Positions 1 to 9,186 are shown, counted from the stretch's first letter. The stretch: DNA of 64,000 nucleotides from Pedobacter segetis (GCF_016623585.1 NZ_JAEHFY010000007.1:107510-171509); one strand, 5' to 3'. The notes: generated by a model from the letters alone, not told the origin. Translations and numbers: made by a program.

Positions 1-1689
1 GCTTAATTCTATACTTACCTTTGGGTTTTCTTTCAAAAAATCGATGATTTTCTCTAACTCGGTTTTAGATTCTGGTTTTAGGTTATATTTATCGGTATCA
101 AAAAATATATTTTTCAATATCACTTTTTTCCCTATCGCAATTTTTTGCAATGGTACTTGTAATAAAATGGGCTTGCCTACGGCATTTTTTATAACAGAGA
201 AATTTCCAGAATAAAATAAGTAACCGTTCTTAGAAACATTTAATCCGTACTCCTTGTTCACTGGCAAGGTTGCCAAAAAGGAACCGTCAATGGCATCAGA
301 AAGCGAGGTATGAATAGATTTAGCCGTTTTTAGATCGATAATTTCTATGACAGACTCTAATTTTTGCTTACTATCTGCATCAAAAACCACTCCTTTAACA
401 TAATTTACTGCTTCTGGCCTCAAATTTTGAGGTAAATCAAAAGAATAAATATCAAAGCCTCCGTAACCGTTAAAATTGTTGGAAGAGAAAAATGCTTTGG
501 TACCAGAAGCATTAATGGTTAAACCGTTTTCTTCTCCGTAAGTATTTATTGGATAACCCAAGTTAGCGGGTTTGCCCCAATTGCCTAAACTATCTAATCT
601 ACTAATAAAAATATCTTTGTTTCCCATCCCTGGCCATCCGTTTGATGAAAAATACAATGTTTTGTTATCTGGGTGTATAAACGGCGATTGCTCGTCATAA
701 GGTGTATTGATGTTTGGCCCCAAATTTTCTGGATCGCCCCATTTACCATCTGTTTGTAACTGGCTTTTCCAAATATCGTAACTACCCAAGCCGCCTTTTC
801 TATCGCTCACAAAATAAAGCGTATGCCCGTCTGCTGATAAAGAAGGTTGAGACTCCCATCCCTTTGTGTTGATAGGGAAGCCTAAATTTAATGGCCTGCT
901 CCAATCATTGCCTTCTTTTTGAGAAATGTAGATATCACAACGCCCGTATCCATCAGGCCGGTTACATCCCGTAAAAAAAAGGTATTGCCCATCAGGAGAG
1001 ATACATTGTGCACCTTCATTGTAATTGGGTGTGTTGATATTTTTACTCAGATATTTTGCAGTAGTGTAGCCGGTATCAGTTTTAAAACTACGGTAAAAAT
1101 CCTCATTCCTGTTTATCTGACGGGTAAATATAAGTGTGCTTTCATCTGCAGTAAGGGCAGCAAAATATTCTTCTTCTTTTGTATTTACGCCAGGCCCAAG
1201 GTTTTGTGGTTTAAAACTTACTGGATTTTTTATCGCATTTAATGCAAAAACACAATCTGCAATATATTTATCTGCTAGGGCAAGCTTGTCTGTTGCGGGG
1301 CTAGTTTTTTCTTTAAATAAGTTGTAATTGATGATGGCGCCTTCGTAATCGCCGGTTTTAAGTTGGCTTTCTGCAAAGTAGTAATAGCGATCTGGTGCAA
1401 AATTTGGGTTGATGGCAAAAGCCTTTTTATAAGTTTCTTTGGCGTTCAAATTATCAAACGTTACGCGATAAACATCTGCCAATAGCAAATATGCCTCAAT
1501 AAATTTATCGTCTTGTTTAATTGCTTCGTTAAGTTCGTTTTCTGCTTCTTTAAAGTTGTTTAGATCTAAAAGATAACGGGCTTTTTCATAACTTTTTATT
1601 GCGGATCTACTGCTAACAGAATATTGGGTTTGTGAGAAACCCATTTGGCAAGCCAAAATCAAAACGGTTAAGAAGCAGATAGGTCTCAT
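1..1689 (-). CDS. TPR / PD40 beta-propeller / OmpA-family outer-membrane protein (3' end outside window)
   Basis: Reading the minus strand from an ATG at 1689 gives 563 codons still open at the window edge. Residues 1-20 form a signal peptide ending near GFSQ. TPR-like helices follow (about 30-150), then WD40-like PD40 blades with motifs such as LSADGHTLYFVSDR and IHPDNKTLYFSSNGWPG, a CarboxypepD-like segment, and the start of an OmpA C-domain (FFDTDKYNLKPES). Such proteins are anchored at the outer membrane, the OmpA part binding peptidoglycan. Only the distal OmpA portion is missing, because of the window boundary. Substrate or partner is unknown. Confidence 0.9.
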   Translation of the reverse strand, partial: MRPICFLTVLILACQMGFSQTQYSVSSRSAIKSYEKARYLLDLNNFKEAENELNEAIKQDDKFIEAYLLLADVYRVTFDNLNAKETYKKAFAINPNFAPDRYYYFAESQLKTGDYEGAIINYNLFKEKTSPATDKLALADKYIADCVFALNAIKNPVSFKPQNLGPGVNTKEEEYFAALTADESTLIFTRQINRNEDFYRSFKTDTGYTTAKYLSKNINTPNYNEGAQCISPDGQYLFFTGCNRPDGYGRCDIYISQKEGNDWSRPLNLGFPINTKGWESQPSLSADGHTLYFVSDRKGGLGSYDIWKSQLQTDGKWGDPENLGPNINTPYDEQSPFIHPDNKTLYFSSNGWPGMGNKDIFISRLDSLGNWGKPANLGYPINTYGEENGLTINASGTKAFFSSNNFNGYGGFDIYSFDLPQNLRPEAVNYVKGVVFDADSKQKLESVIEIIDLKTAKSIHTSLSDAIDGSFLATLPVNKEYGLNVSKNGYLFYSGNFSVIKNAVGKPILLQVPLQKIAIGKKVILKNIFFDTDKYNLKPESKTELEKIIDFLKENPKVSIELS

Positions 1690-1721
1690 TATTAGGTAAT
1701 AAAAACTAAAACTATAAATAT

Positions 1722-2351
1722 TTACGGAATATTTAAGAACTTATGTGTTTGTAACGAAATTTCCCACTTCGGATTGTTCATCACGTAATCAATTATTAAG
1801 GGTGTCATCTCTGCAGATTTAGACCATTCTGGCTGTAAATACAGTTTGCAAGTTGGCGAAACCATTGCTGCATATTCTTCTGCCCATGTAAAATCACTTT
1901 TATTAAACAAAATTACCTTCAATTCATTTGCGAAAGGGGCAATATCTTTTCGGGGGGCTTTAAATTTTTTTGGGGATAAACAAATCCAGTCCCAAAAACC
2001 AGAAAGGGGGTAGGCACCCGAGGTTTCGATAAAAGTCGCTATACCCGCAGTTTTCAATTGTTTGGTCAAATAATCGAGGTTATAAAGTAAAGGCTCGCCA
2101 CCTGTTACCACCACTGCCTTGCCGGGATATTGTTTAGCGTTTTGTACAATTTTGTCTGCCGTAGTCAATGGATGTAAATTAGCGTCCCAGCTTTCTTTCA
2201 CATCGCACCAATGGCAGCCCACATCACAACCTCCCAAACGAATAAAATAAGCAGCTTTTCCTGAATTGAACCCCTCACCCTGTATGGTGTAAAACTCTTC
2301 CATTAAAGGTAATAAAGAGCCGTCTTCGGGAATAATATTTTGTGTTTTCAA
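1722..2351 (-). CDS. queE: 7-carboxy-7-deazaguanine synthase (radical SAM)
   Basis: QueE converts 6-carboxy-tetrahydropterin to 7-carboxy-7-deazaguanine in the queuosine pathway, using SAM and a 4Fe-4S cluster. The 209-residue protein has the cluster motif CX3CX2C (C42, C46, C49 in GGCDVGCHWCD), the early FYTIQGEG motif that binds substrate, and VVVTGGEPLL, the radical-SAM GGE motif. Length fits the family. The start is TTG, fixed by the conserved N-terminus and by a TAnnTTTG promoter box ending only five bases upstream. It stands alone; no other que gene is in view. Confidence 0.93.
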   Translation of the reverse strand: MKTQNIIPEDGSLLPLMEEFYTIQGEGFNSGKAAYFIRLGGCDVGCHWCDVKESWDANLHPLTTADKIVQNAKQYPGKAVVVTGGEPLLYNLDYLTKQLKTAGIATFIETSGAYPLSGFWDWICLSPKKFKAPRKDIAPFANELKVILFNKSDFTWAEEYAAMVSPTCKLYLQPEWSKSAEMTPLIIDYVMNNPKWEISLQTHKFLNIP

Positions 2352-2356
2352 GCAGG

Positions 2357-2364
2357 CAAAGATA
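2357..2364 (-). promoter_or_regulatory. -7 box (TATCTTTG) of queE
   Basis: On the minus strand TATCTTTG matches the Bacteroidota -7 consensus TAnnTTTG exactly and ends five bases before the TTG start. No TTTG lies 19 bases upstream, so only half the promoter is supported. If used, the mRNA would have almost no leader. Confidence 0.45.
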
Positions 2365-2452
2365 AGCCTATTTTGATAATCGGAGATTTATTTGTCAAAT
2401 TAATGATATTTATATGAAATGGTTTTACATAGCATACGGTCGAAACTATGTA

Positions 2453-2523
2453 CCCCGCGGTTTCAACCGTGAACCCAACCCACCGTTGAAACCGTGAACC
2501 CAACCCACGGTTGAAACCGTGGG
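2453..2523. repeat. REP-like tandem hairpin repeat
   Basis: Two 25-bp units (2471-2495 and 2496-2520) repeat in tandem with one difference (C at 2484, G at 2509). A third partial copy in opposite sense begins at about 2455. The last unit forms a perfect hairpin at 2504-2523 (CCCACGGTT, GA loop, AACCGTGGG). The block is GC-rich in an AT-rich setting and fills the intergene between queE and the phosphorylase gene. It resembles REP/BIME sequences mobilised by RAYT transposases in other bacteria. Confidence 0.75.
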
Positions 2524-2526
2524 CTA

Positions 2527-3387
2527 TTAAACCCTTTCTAAAACTTTAACAATCATATCGGCCACAATTTTTTCTGGGTTTTTGGCAAATTGAAATTTAA
2601 GGCGATGGGCTAATATGGCATTGATCGATAAGGCTTGATGGCCCAAAGCATTTGCCAAAGCGTAAATACCTGCTGTTTCCATTTCTAAATTGGTAATCTT
2701 TTGATTATGGAGTTCAAAAGTGCTCAGCTTTTCTAGTAAAAGAGGCTGGGCTATTTTTGCCCTCACTTGCCGCCCTTGTGGCGCATAAAATCCCGGAGCC
2801 GTTGCGGTAATGCCCCGTGGCATATCGAAAGCAATTTTTTTCAACAGCTTTTTAGATGCTGATGTAAGGTATGGTTGTGAATTTAATTTTGGTAAATGTT
2901 GTGTAATTGCCTGTGCCAGATATTTATCCTCTATGGTAACATCTTGTACGTAATAATTCATCAGGGCATCTAAGCCCAAACCATGGCTAGAGGCCAAGAT
3001 GGTACCTACTCCTATATCTTCTCTTATGCTGCCAGAGGTGCCCACCCTTATAATATTTAAACTTTTCAATTCGTTTTTAACTGTTCGGGTCGTAAAATCT
3101 AAGTTTACCAGGGCATCTAATTCGTTTAAAACGATGTCGATATTATCGGTTCCAATCCCGGTAGAAATTACGGTTATTCTTTTATCGCCCAGAAAACCTG
3201 TATGCGTCTTAAACTCTCTTTTCCCTTTTTTTATTTCTATTTTATCAAAGTGTTTACTTACCTCATCCACGCGATCTGGATCGCCAACGGTTATTATGGT
3301 ATCTGCCACATCTTGTGGCAAAATATTGAGGTGGTAGATGCTACCATCGGGATTGATGATCAAGTCTGCTTCTGAAATGGTTTTCAT
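2527..3387 (-). CDS. Nucleoside phosphorylase (uridine phosphorylase-like)
   Basis: A 286-residue member of the PNP/UDP phosphorylase superfamily, which cleaves nucleosides with phosphate to free base and ribose-1-phosphate. Visible motifs are the N-terminal GDPDRVDEVSKHF (phosphate site), VISTGIGTDNIDIVLNEL, the GTSGSIREDIGVG signature and NLEMETAGIYALA, where the ribose hydroxyls are held. Length and motif order fit the uridine-phosphorylase-like branch common in Bacteroidota; the base preferred cannot be read with certainty. The ATG overlaps the stop of a tiny upstream reading frame (3384-3479). It probably serves pyrimidine salvage. Confidence 0.88.
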   Translation of the reverse strand: MKTISEADLIINPDGSIYHLNILPQDVADTIITVGDPDRVDEVSKHFDKIEIKKGKREFKTHTGFLGDKRITVISTGIGTDNIDIVLNELDALVNLDFTTRTVKNELKSLNIIRVGTSGSIREDIGVGTILASSHGLGLDALMNYYVQDVTIEDKYLAQAITQHLPKLNSQPYLTSASKKLLKKIAFDMPRGITATAPGFYAPQGRQVRAKIAQPLLLEKLSTFELHNQKITNLEMETAGIYALANALGHQALSINAILAHRLKFQFAKNPEKIVADMIVKVLERV

Positions 3388-3479
3388 AATGTATAAAGAT
3401 ATTTGAATTTTATCGTTTCGATTTTTTCTAATTTATCGATTATTTTATTTAAACCATACTGATTGATGGAGATTTCCAT
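3384..3479 (-). other. Small ORF overlapping the phosphorylase start
   Basis: An ATG at 3479 on the minus strand opens 31 codons rich in Lys, Ile and Tyr, ending in TGA that overlaps the next ATG as ATGA. The same frame is open further upstream to a TAG and there encodes SFCPLCK, a CxxC knuckle, so the ORF could be the tail of a decayed zinc-ribbon protein. Coding status is unproven; it might only couple translation to the phosphorylase gene. Confidence 0.2.
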
Positions 3480-3580
3480 TTTACAAAGTGGACAGAAACT
3501 TTGTTCTAAATTGTTCTTAATAAAATGGATAGGCGAGGGCTAAAGATTTGTTCCTATTATCTCTACAAATAACTTAGGTT

Positions 3581-4438
3581 TTAAATAGCATTTGGTAAAT
3601 TTAAGATGGCAATGGCCACCAAAGCTAATCCTAAACCTATGATGTTTAGCTTGCTCAATTTTTCTTTAAAAAGCCAAATGCCAACTATTGATCCTAAGGT
3701 AACCACCCCAATATCTAAAGAAGAAAACACCACCGATGGCCTATTGCTTTCTATCTGTAAAGCCTTGATGTAAAATAAGATACTCCCAAAATTGAAAAGC
3801 CCGAGAACAATACCTGCAAATGCGGCTTTAAGCTGAAATTTTAATTTCCCTGTTAAATATTGAACCAGTAAACTAGCAAAGCCCAAAAATGTAGCGATGG
3901 TAAAAATATAAACCAATGAAGCGGTAAAGGGTATGTCCTTTAATTTGGTAAGCAAATTAAGTAGCACATCAATGATCCCTGTACCAAAAAAAACGATTAA
4001 AGGATACCAATTAGCGCCGCTTTTAAAGTTGGTTCTGCCAGGAGGTTTTGAAGCATAAATGGCTGTAAGGCCTATTGCCAAGCCTATGATTTTAATTAAA
4101 GTAGGTGTTTCGGTAAATATCAAAAATGCAGAGAGAACTGGGATTATCAAAGACAACCTTTGTGCAATTGCAGTTAAAACGATACCCGATGTAGCAATGC
4201 TTTTCCCGATGAAATAGAAAATAGAAATCAATAAAAGGGCAATTATCGCATAAAGCAACCATTCTGTTTGGTTTGGAGCGGTTGATAAGTTTGGTTTAAA
4301 TACGAAATAGCAAAATAATGCCGCAGTGGGATAATTAAAAACTATAGCTTGGTAAGCATTGGTATCGTACCTTTTAAAAAGTTTAAAATTTATGCTTACA
4401 ATAACGCTGCACAATATGGCGATAAAGACATAAATCAT
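3581..4438 (-). CDS. EamA/DMT-family transporter
   Basis: A 285-residue very hydrophobic protein with about ten membrane segments in two EamA-like halves, as in drug/metabolite exporters. The second half ends with VTLGSIVGIWLFKEKLSKLNIIG, a usual DMT pattern. Its ATG overlaps the ribD stop by four bases (4435-4438), so the two are translationally coupled. The coupling to a riboflavin gene suggests, but does not show, a flavin-related or unrelated metabolite as substrate. No substrate-defining residues are visible. Confidence 0.85.
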   Translation of the reverse strand: MIYVFIAILCSVIVSINFKLFKRYDTNAYQAIVFNYPTAALFCYFVFKPNLSTAPNQTEWLLYAIIALLLISIFYFIGKSIATSGIVLTAIAQRLSLIIPVLSAFLIFTETPTLIKIIGLAIGLTAIYASKPPGRTNFKSGANWYPLIVFFGTGIIDVLLNLLTKLKDIPFTASLVYIFTIATFLGFASLLVQYLTGKLKFQLKAAFAGIVLGLFNFGSILFYIKALQIESNRPSVVFSSLDIGVVTLGSIVGIWLFKEKLSKLNIIGLGLALVAIAILNLPNAI

Positions 4439-5487
4439 TGTTTTAAGGGGTTTACAATGGTTAGTAAATCTTCTCCTATTTGTTCTTTATTGATGATTTT
4501 TCCCTCTAAAACGGGAGATTTAATCCCTTCTCCCCATAATTTTGGGGCAGTAAAAATCCTTGCTTCATCCCAAAGCTGGGCATCTATAAAAGACTGTAAA
4601 GTTTTGCTGCCACCTTCTATGATCACAGATTGCACATCCTGCAAATACAGTTGAAACATTATATACTGGGGTAAAAAATGCTCGAAATCTTCGATAGAGA
4701 TATACAGAGTTTTATCATTTATATCGGTTAAAACATCATTAAAAACAAATGTTTTAGTACTGTTATCGAATAAGTTAAGGTTTTTTGGTAAACTTAGCTT
4801 CTGGTCTATAACCGCCCTAATTGGGTTTCTGCCACTTACCAACCTCACATTTAATTGAGGATCATCTGCCAAAGCAGTATTTTTACCTACCAAAATACAA
4901 TCTTCTTGGCCTCGCCAAAGATGTACCAACCTTTGGGCTGCTTTGCCAGAAATCCATTTTTGCTCACCAATAGAGGGGGCAAAAAAACCATCTTGGGTTT
5001 GTGCCCATTTAAGGATAATGTATGGTCTCTGTTTTAAAACTTTGGTAAAGAAACGTTTATTTAACGCAAGGCACTCATTTTCTAAAATACCAGCAACCAC
5101 ATTGATCCCAGCTGCTTTTAACTTAGCAATTCCTTTTCCGTTAACGTTTTTAAAAGGATCTAAGCAACCTATTACAACGTTCGGGATTTGATGCCTGATG
5201 ATTAAATCTGCACAAGGCGGGGTTTTGCCAAAATGTGCGCAGGGTTCTAGGGTTACATAAAGGGTTGCTTCTTTTAAAAGCTCGGCAGCATTTTTGTAAT
5301 TCTCAAAAACCCGATCAATAGCATTAACCTCGGCGTGTGGCCCACCATAATATTGATGGTAACCTTCGCCTATAATTTTATCTTTATAAATGATTACAGA
5401 TCCCACCATTGGGTTAGGGCTTACACTGCCCAAACCAAGTTTAGCTAAAAAAATAGCTCTTTTTAAAACTGTTTCATGCGTTATCAC
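4435..5487 (-). CDS. ribD: Riboflavin biosynthesis deaminase/reductase
   Basis: Bifunctional RibD deaminates diaminohydroxyphosphoribosylaminopyrimidine and reduces the ribosyl side chain, the second and third steps to riboflavin. The N-terminal deaminase carries the zinc site H51-A-E53 (GGPHAEVNAID) and PCAHFGKTPPC with C83 and C92. The C-terminal half (about 155-350) is the NADPH reductase with IILKWAQTQDG and SVIIEGGSKTL. The start is GTG at 5487, chosen because the conserved SPNPMVG lies at the usual distance from it. The end overlaps the EamA gene. No FMN riboswitch is seen upstream. Confidence 0.95.
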   Translation of the reverse strand: MITHETVLKRAIFLAKLGLGSVSPNPMVGSVIIYKDKIIGEGYHQYYGGPHAEVNAIDRVFENYKNAAELLKEATLYVTLEPCAHFGKTPPCADLIIRHQIPNVVIGCLDPFKNVNGKGIAKLKAAGINVVAGILENECLALNKRFFTKVLKQRPYIILKWAQTQDGFFAPSIGEQKWISGKAAQRLVHLWRGQEDCILVGKNTALADDPQLNVRLVSGRNPIRAVIDQKLSLPKNLNLFDNSTKTFVFNDVLTDINDKTLYISIEDFEHFLPQYIMFQLYLQDVQSVIIEGGSKTLQSFIDAQLWDEARIFTAPKLWGEGIKSPVLEGKIINKEQIGEDLLTIVNPLKQ

Positions 5488-5491
5488 GTAC

Positions 5492-5499
5492 CAAAGTTA
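5492..5499 (-). promoter_or_regulatory. -7 box (TAACTTTG) of ribD
   Basis: TAACTTTG on the minus strand matches TAnnTTTG and ends four bases before the GTG start. A TTTTG lies upstream but at 23 rather than 19 bases. The transcript would begin at or next to the start codon. Confidence 0.4.
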
Positions 5500-5546
5500 A
5501 TAATTACACACCATCGGTTTATCAAAACCTTTGTTATCGTTAAAAT

Positions 5547-7463
5547 ATGCTCAAATTATTACTTGCAACTGTTTTAAGCCTCCTTTTTTTAGGTTCTAAT
5601 GATCAAGATCTAGAATCTAAAAAGGTGTCTTTTGATACCGTAACAGTTGTATTTAATAGGCTGCAATCTAAAAAACCTAGTGATGCCTTGGTTGATCGGC
5701 TTAATAATTTGGCAGAAGATGTTTTAGACAAAGATTACATCCAATCCTTATCCATTTCAAAAAAATCTTTAGCCATAGCAGAAAATTTAGGCTATTTAAA
5801 AGGACAGGCAGAAGCCTTGCATATTATAGGGTCTTCCTTTAATGCCAGCGAGAATTATACCATTGCTTTAGAGCAATTAGATAGGGCGGCATCAATTGCT
5901 AAATCTATCAATGACAGGCTTTTATTTGCTAAAATAAACAATACCAGAGGGCTTTTATTTATAAACATTGGGTATTTTAACGATGCTTTAACCGTTTTAA
6001 AACAATCTTTGGTAGAACTTAAACAAATTGATCCTAATCATCCGTTTATTGGTGCAGTTCTTCATAATCTAGGTTATTTATACCTTAACAAAAACAACAA
6101 TGTTTTGGCTATCCAATTTTTTGATCAAGCTATAAACCATAATAGCCAAAATATAAATTGGTTGGCCCAAAATTATTTTGAAAGGGCGGTTGCCAATAAA
6201 AACTTAAGCAATTACGATCAAGCTAAATCAGATGCGATAACCGCTATCAGGCTATCAGAAAAGGCAGGTAATTTTGCGCTCACTGTACAAAACCTTAATT
6301 TATTGGGTACTATTTCTTTAAATTTTGATGAGTATAAAAAAGCCGACCAACTTTTGGATAAAGCTTTAGAACTTTCTTTTCAGCATCAGTTATTTAAAGA
6401 AAGGTTGTTGATCTACAAGTCTTTATCACGCCTTAACGAAAAAAGCCAAAATTATAAAGCAGGTTTTAATATAGAAAAAAGCTATAATAAACTTTATGAT
6501 AGCCTTTTTAATAAAGAAAGATATAAGCAATTAGACGAGTTTAGGGTTTATTACGGAGCCAAACAAAAACAGAATGAAAACATCGCCCTAAAAAAAGCTA
6601 ATCTGAACAAAGAAATTAAAATCCAGAATAAAAACTATTTTATTCTAGCTTTTGTATTCATCTTGCTTTTAACGGTTTACCTGCTTTGGCTGTTTTTTAA
6701 ACGTGGCAAAAGGATGGATAACTATAATCATCTTTTAACCAAGCAAAACGAAGAGATAAATTTGCAAAAAAAGAAGTTAGAAGAATTGAGCCAATGGAAA
6801 AGCAAATTTTTTTCTATCATTTCGCATGATCTAAGGGGGCCAATTTTATCTTTAAAAGGAATGCTGTCACTTTATAACGATAAATTACTGAGCGATGATG
6901 ACCTCAAGCTTTTCATGGCAGAGCTAAACAAAAATTTTGTAACCACCTCTAATTTGATGGATAATCTTTTAATGTGGTCTAAAAGCCAGATGCAGGGACA
7001 AAAATTGGCCAAGCAAGAGATAGACGTTTCTAAAATCACGGATGAGAATTTAGATGTATTAAAGCTAAAGATAGATGATAAAAACCTTCAGGTAGAAAAA
7101 GAAATAACAGATAGTTATGCTTATGCTGATGAAGAATCTATATCTATCGTGATTAGAAATTTATTGGCAAACGCCATCAAATTTTCTAATATAGGGGGCG
7201 TGATAACAATATCATCGCACAAAGAAAGCGACAAATTGATCGTTTGCGTAAAAGATAATGGTTTGGGAATGTCCGTAGGGCAGATTTCGATGGTGCTTAA
7301 GCATACTTTTTATACCACAGAAGGCACAAAAAACGAAAAGGGAAGCGGTTTGGGAGTACTATTATGTGAAGAATTTGTGCGTAAAAACGGTGGAAGATTT
7401 TGGGTAGAAAGTGAGATGGGATTAGGCAGTTCTTTTTACTTTAGTTTACCTTTGAAAAAATAA
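5547..7463 (+). CDS. TPR-domain sensor histidine kinase
   Basis: A 638-residue kinase. After a signal peptide (1-20), tetratricopeptide repeats fill about 60-340 (for example KINNTRGLLFINIGYFNDAL), probably in the periplasm. One membrane segment (about 363-385, NYFILAFVFILLLTVYLLWL) and a short coiled coil follow. The HisKA domain has its phospho-acceptor at H427 (IISHDLRGP). The ATPase domain has the N box (NLLANAIKFSN), G1 (DNGLGMS) and G2 (GSGLGVLLCEEF), all intact. No receiver domain or regulator gene is adjacent. The TPRs may sense a periplasmic protein; the signal is unknown. prmC starts seven bases after the stop. Confidence 0.9.
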   Translation: MLKLLLATVLSLLFLGSNDQDLESKKVSFDTVTVVFNRLQSKKPSDALVDRLNNLAEDVLDKDYIQSLSISKKSLAIAENLGYLKGQAEALHIIGSSFNASENYTIALEQLDRAASIAKSINDRLLFAKINNTRGLLFINIGYFNDALTVLKQSLVELKQIDPNHPFIGAVLHNLGYLYLNKNNNVLAIQFFDQAINHNSQNINWLAQNYFERAVANKNLSNYDQAKSDAITAIRLSEKAGNFALTVQNLNLLGTISLNFDEYKKADQLLDKALELSFQHQLFKERLLIYKSLSRLNEKSQNYKAGFNIEKSYNKLYDSLFNKERYKQLDEFRVYYGAKQKQNENIALKKANLNKEIKIQNKNYFILAFVFILLLTVYLLWLFFKRGKRMDNYNHLLTKQNEEINLQKKKLEELSQWKSKFFSIISHDLRGPILSLKGMLSLYNDKLLSDDDLKLFMAELNKNFVTTSNLMDNLLMWSKSQMQGQKLAKQEIDVSKITDENLDVLKLKIDDKNLQVEKEITDSYAYADEESISIVIRNLLANAIKFSNIGGVITISSHKESDKLIVCVKDNGLGMSVGQISMVLKHTFYTTEGTKNEKGSGLGVLLCEEFVRKNGGRFWVESEMGLGSSFYFSLPLKK

Positions 7464-7470
7464 TTTTCTA

Positions 7471-8295
7471 TTGCAAGTAAATAAAACACATTTTAAATCG
7501 GCTTTAAAACACCTTTATAACAATAGCGAATCTGAAATTCTTTATCAAATGTTGATGGAGAATTTGCTTAGTAAACGTGTTTTTGATACTGTTGAATTGG
7601 ACCAACAAAAGCATGAAATCTATCTCAATTATTTAGATCAGTTAAAACAAGAAGTCCCAATTCAGTATATTTTGGCCATAGCAGATTTCTATCAACTAAA
7701 ATTTAAGGTAGATAAAAATGTTTTGATCCCACGGCCAGAAACAGAGGAGTTAGTGCATTTAATTATTTCTGATCATAAAAATAAAGCCGATTTATCGATC
7801 CTAGATATTGGCACAGGTAGCGGATGTATCCCTGTTGCGTTAAAAAAGAATATTACGCAGGCAAAGGTTTACGCCATTGACATTAGTGAAAAAGCTTTGG
7901 AAATTGCTAAAGAAAATGCTCTAATAAATAGGGTAGAGGTAGATTTTATATTAGATGATGCGCTGAATTTATTGAACCAAAAATACCCTAAATTTGATGT
8001 GATCGTAAGCAACCCACCATACATTGCAGCAAAAGAAAAGCAAGAATTACAAAAACAGGTTTTAAACCACGAGCCACATTTGGCTTTATTTGTAGATGAT
8101 GAAAGCCCCTTGGTTTTTTATGATAAGATTGCTGATTTTGCCATTAACAATCTAAATAAGAACGGATTTTTATATTTTGAAATTAACCAGTATTTAGCTT
8201 TAGAAACCAAGCAATTAATTGAAAATAAGGGATTTAAAGTTGATGTTATTAAAGATATGAATGATAATTACAGAATTATCAAGGCTAGTTTCTAG
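7471..8295 (+). CDS. prmC: Release-factor glutamine N5-methyltransferase
   Basis: PrmC (HemK) methylates the Gln of the GGQ motif in release factors RF1 and RF2. The 274-residue protein has an N-terminal helical region ending in PIQYILAIADFYQLKF, then LIPRPETEELV, the SAM-binding DIGTGSGCIPVAL (112-124) and the catalytic NPPY (181-184). The start is TTG, seven bases after the kinase stop, so the two are probably co-transcribed. The 3' end overlaps the convergent xerD gene by 11 bp. Confidence 0.94.
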   Translation: MQVNKTHFKSALKHLYNNSESEILYQMLMENLLSKRVFDTVELDQQKHEIYLNYLDQLKQEVPIQYILAIADFYQLKFKVDKNVLIPRPETEELVHLIISDHKNKADLSILDIGTGSGCIPVALKKNITQAKVYAIDISEKALEIAKENALINRVEVDFILDDALNLLNQKYPKFDVIVSNPPYIAAKEKQELQKQVLNHEPHLALFVDDESPLVFYDKIADFAINNLNKNGFLYFEINQYLALETKQLIENKGFKVDVIKDMNDNYRIIKASF

Positions 8296-9184
8296 GATGA
8301 AACTCTTTAATGGTCTGCTTTAAAAAATCCCTATCTAAATGGGTATAGATCTCTGTTGTGGTAATGCTTTCATGCCCTAACATTTCTTGTATCGCCCTTA
8401 GATCTGCACCACCTTCTATTAAATGTGTAGCAAAAGAATGCCTAAACGTATGCGGACTTATATTTTTCTGTAAGCCTATTTTTTGCGCCAGGTCTTTGAT
8501 CAACATAAAAACCATTATCCTACTTAGTTTGGTTCCCCTACGGTTTAAAAACATAAAATCTTCTTGCCCTTTTTTTATTTCTTGATGATTTCTTACCGTT
8601 TGCCTGTAAATAGCGATATGCTTCATTGCGGTATCACCGATAGGCACCAATCTTTCTTTATTTCCCTTTCCAGAGATTTTAATAAACTCCACATCGGGGA
8701 AATAGTTAGATATTTTTAATTCTATCAATTCGCTTACCCGCAAACCGCTGCTGTACAAAGTTTCTAACATCGCTTTATTCCTGATGTTTTCTGGTTTGCT
8801 TAGGTCTAATGCCGCTATTAAGCCCTCAACTTCTTCAACCGTAAGTACATCTGGTAGTTTTCTCCTAGTTTTTGGTGCTTCTATTAGGGCAGAGGGGTCT
8901 TTTGTGATCAGATCTTCTATGATTAAAAATTTATAGAAAGACTTTATCCCACTGATCAACCTTGCTTGGCTTGTGGCCAACATACCCAATTGGTTAACCC
9001 ATTGCAAAAGATCTTTTAGATCTTGAGTGGTTATTTTTAATGGAGCTATGCTTTTATCATGATAAATTAAAAACTGCTCTATTTTATCAATATCACGCAA
9101 ATAAGCCTCAATAGAGTTTTTAGATAGCGAACGCTCTAATTTTAGATAATTTTTGAATGCTTTTTTTGCCGATTGCCAATCCAC
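8285..9184 (-). CDS. xerD: Site-specific tyrosine recombinase (chromosome dimer resolution)
   Basis: Tyrosine recombinase that resolves chromosome dimers at dif. It has a SAM-like N-domain (KAFKNYLKLERSLSKNSIEAYLRDI) and the catalytic set: Arg in SSGLRVSELI, HTFRHSFATHL with His and Arg, His in LGHESITTTEIY, and the nucleophile Tyr in EIYTHL. A GTG start at 9184 gives 299 residues, the usual XerD size. The frame can be extended to an ATG at 9232, but that would overlap the divergent aroQ start. No phage genes are nearby, so this is a housekeeping recombinase. Confidence 0.9.
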   Translation of the reverse strand: MDWQSAKKAFKNYLKLERSLSKNSIEAYLRDIDKIEQFLIYHDKSIAPLKITTQDLKDLLQWVNQLGMLATSQARLISGIKSFYKFLIIEDLITKDPSALIEAPKTRRKLPDVLTVEEVEGLIAALDLSKPENIRNKAMLETLYSSGLRVSELIELKISNYFPDVEFIKISGKGNKERLVPIGDTAMKHIAIYRQTVRNHQEIKKGQEDFMFLNRRGTKLSRIMVFMLIKDLAQKIGLQKNISPHTFRHSFATHLIEGGADLRAIQEMLGHESITTTEIYTHLDRDFLKQTIKEFHPRN

Positions 9185-9186
9185 TT

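Noticed and set aside
2471..2520. Two tandem 25-bp units considered as a minimal CRISPR array
   Set aside because: The units abut without spacers, no cas gene is nearby, and the units are palindromic: REP-like, not CRISPR.
5488..5546. FMN riboswitch upstream of ribD
   Set aside because: Only 59 bp separate ribD and the divergent kinase gene, too short for an FMN element of about 120 bases, and no RFN motifs are present.
8285..9184. Integrase of a mobile element or prophage
   Set aside because: The protein matches XerD in length and motifs and is surrounded by housekeeping genes; no att sites or phage genes.
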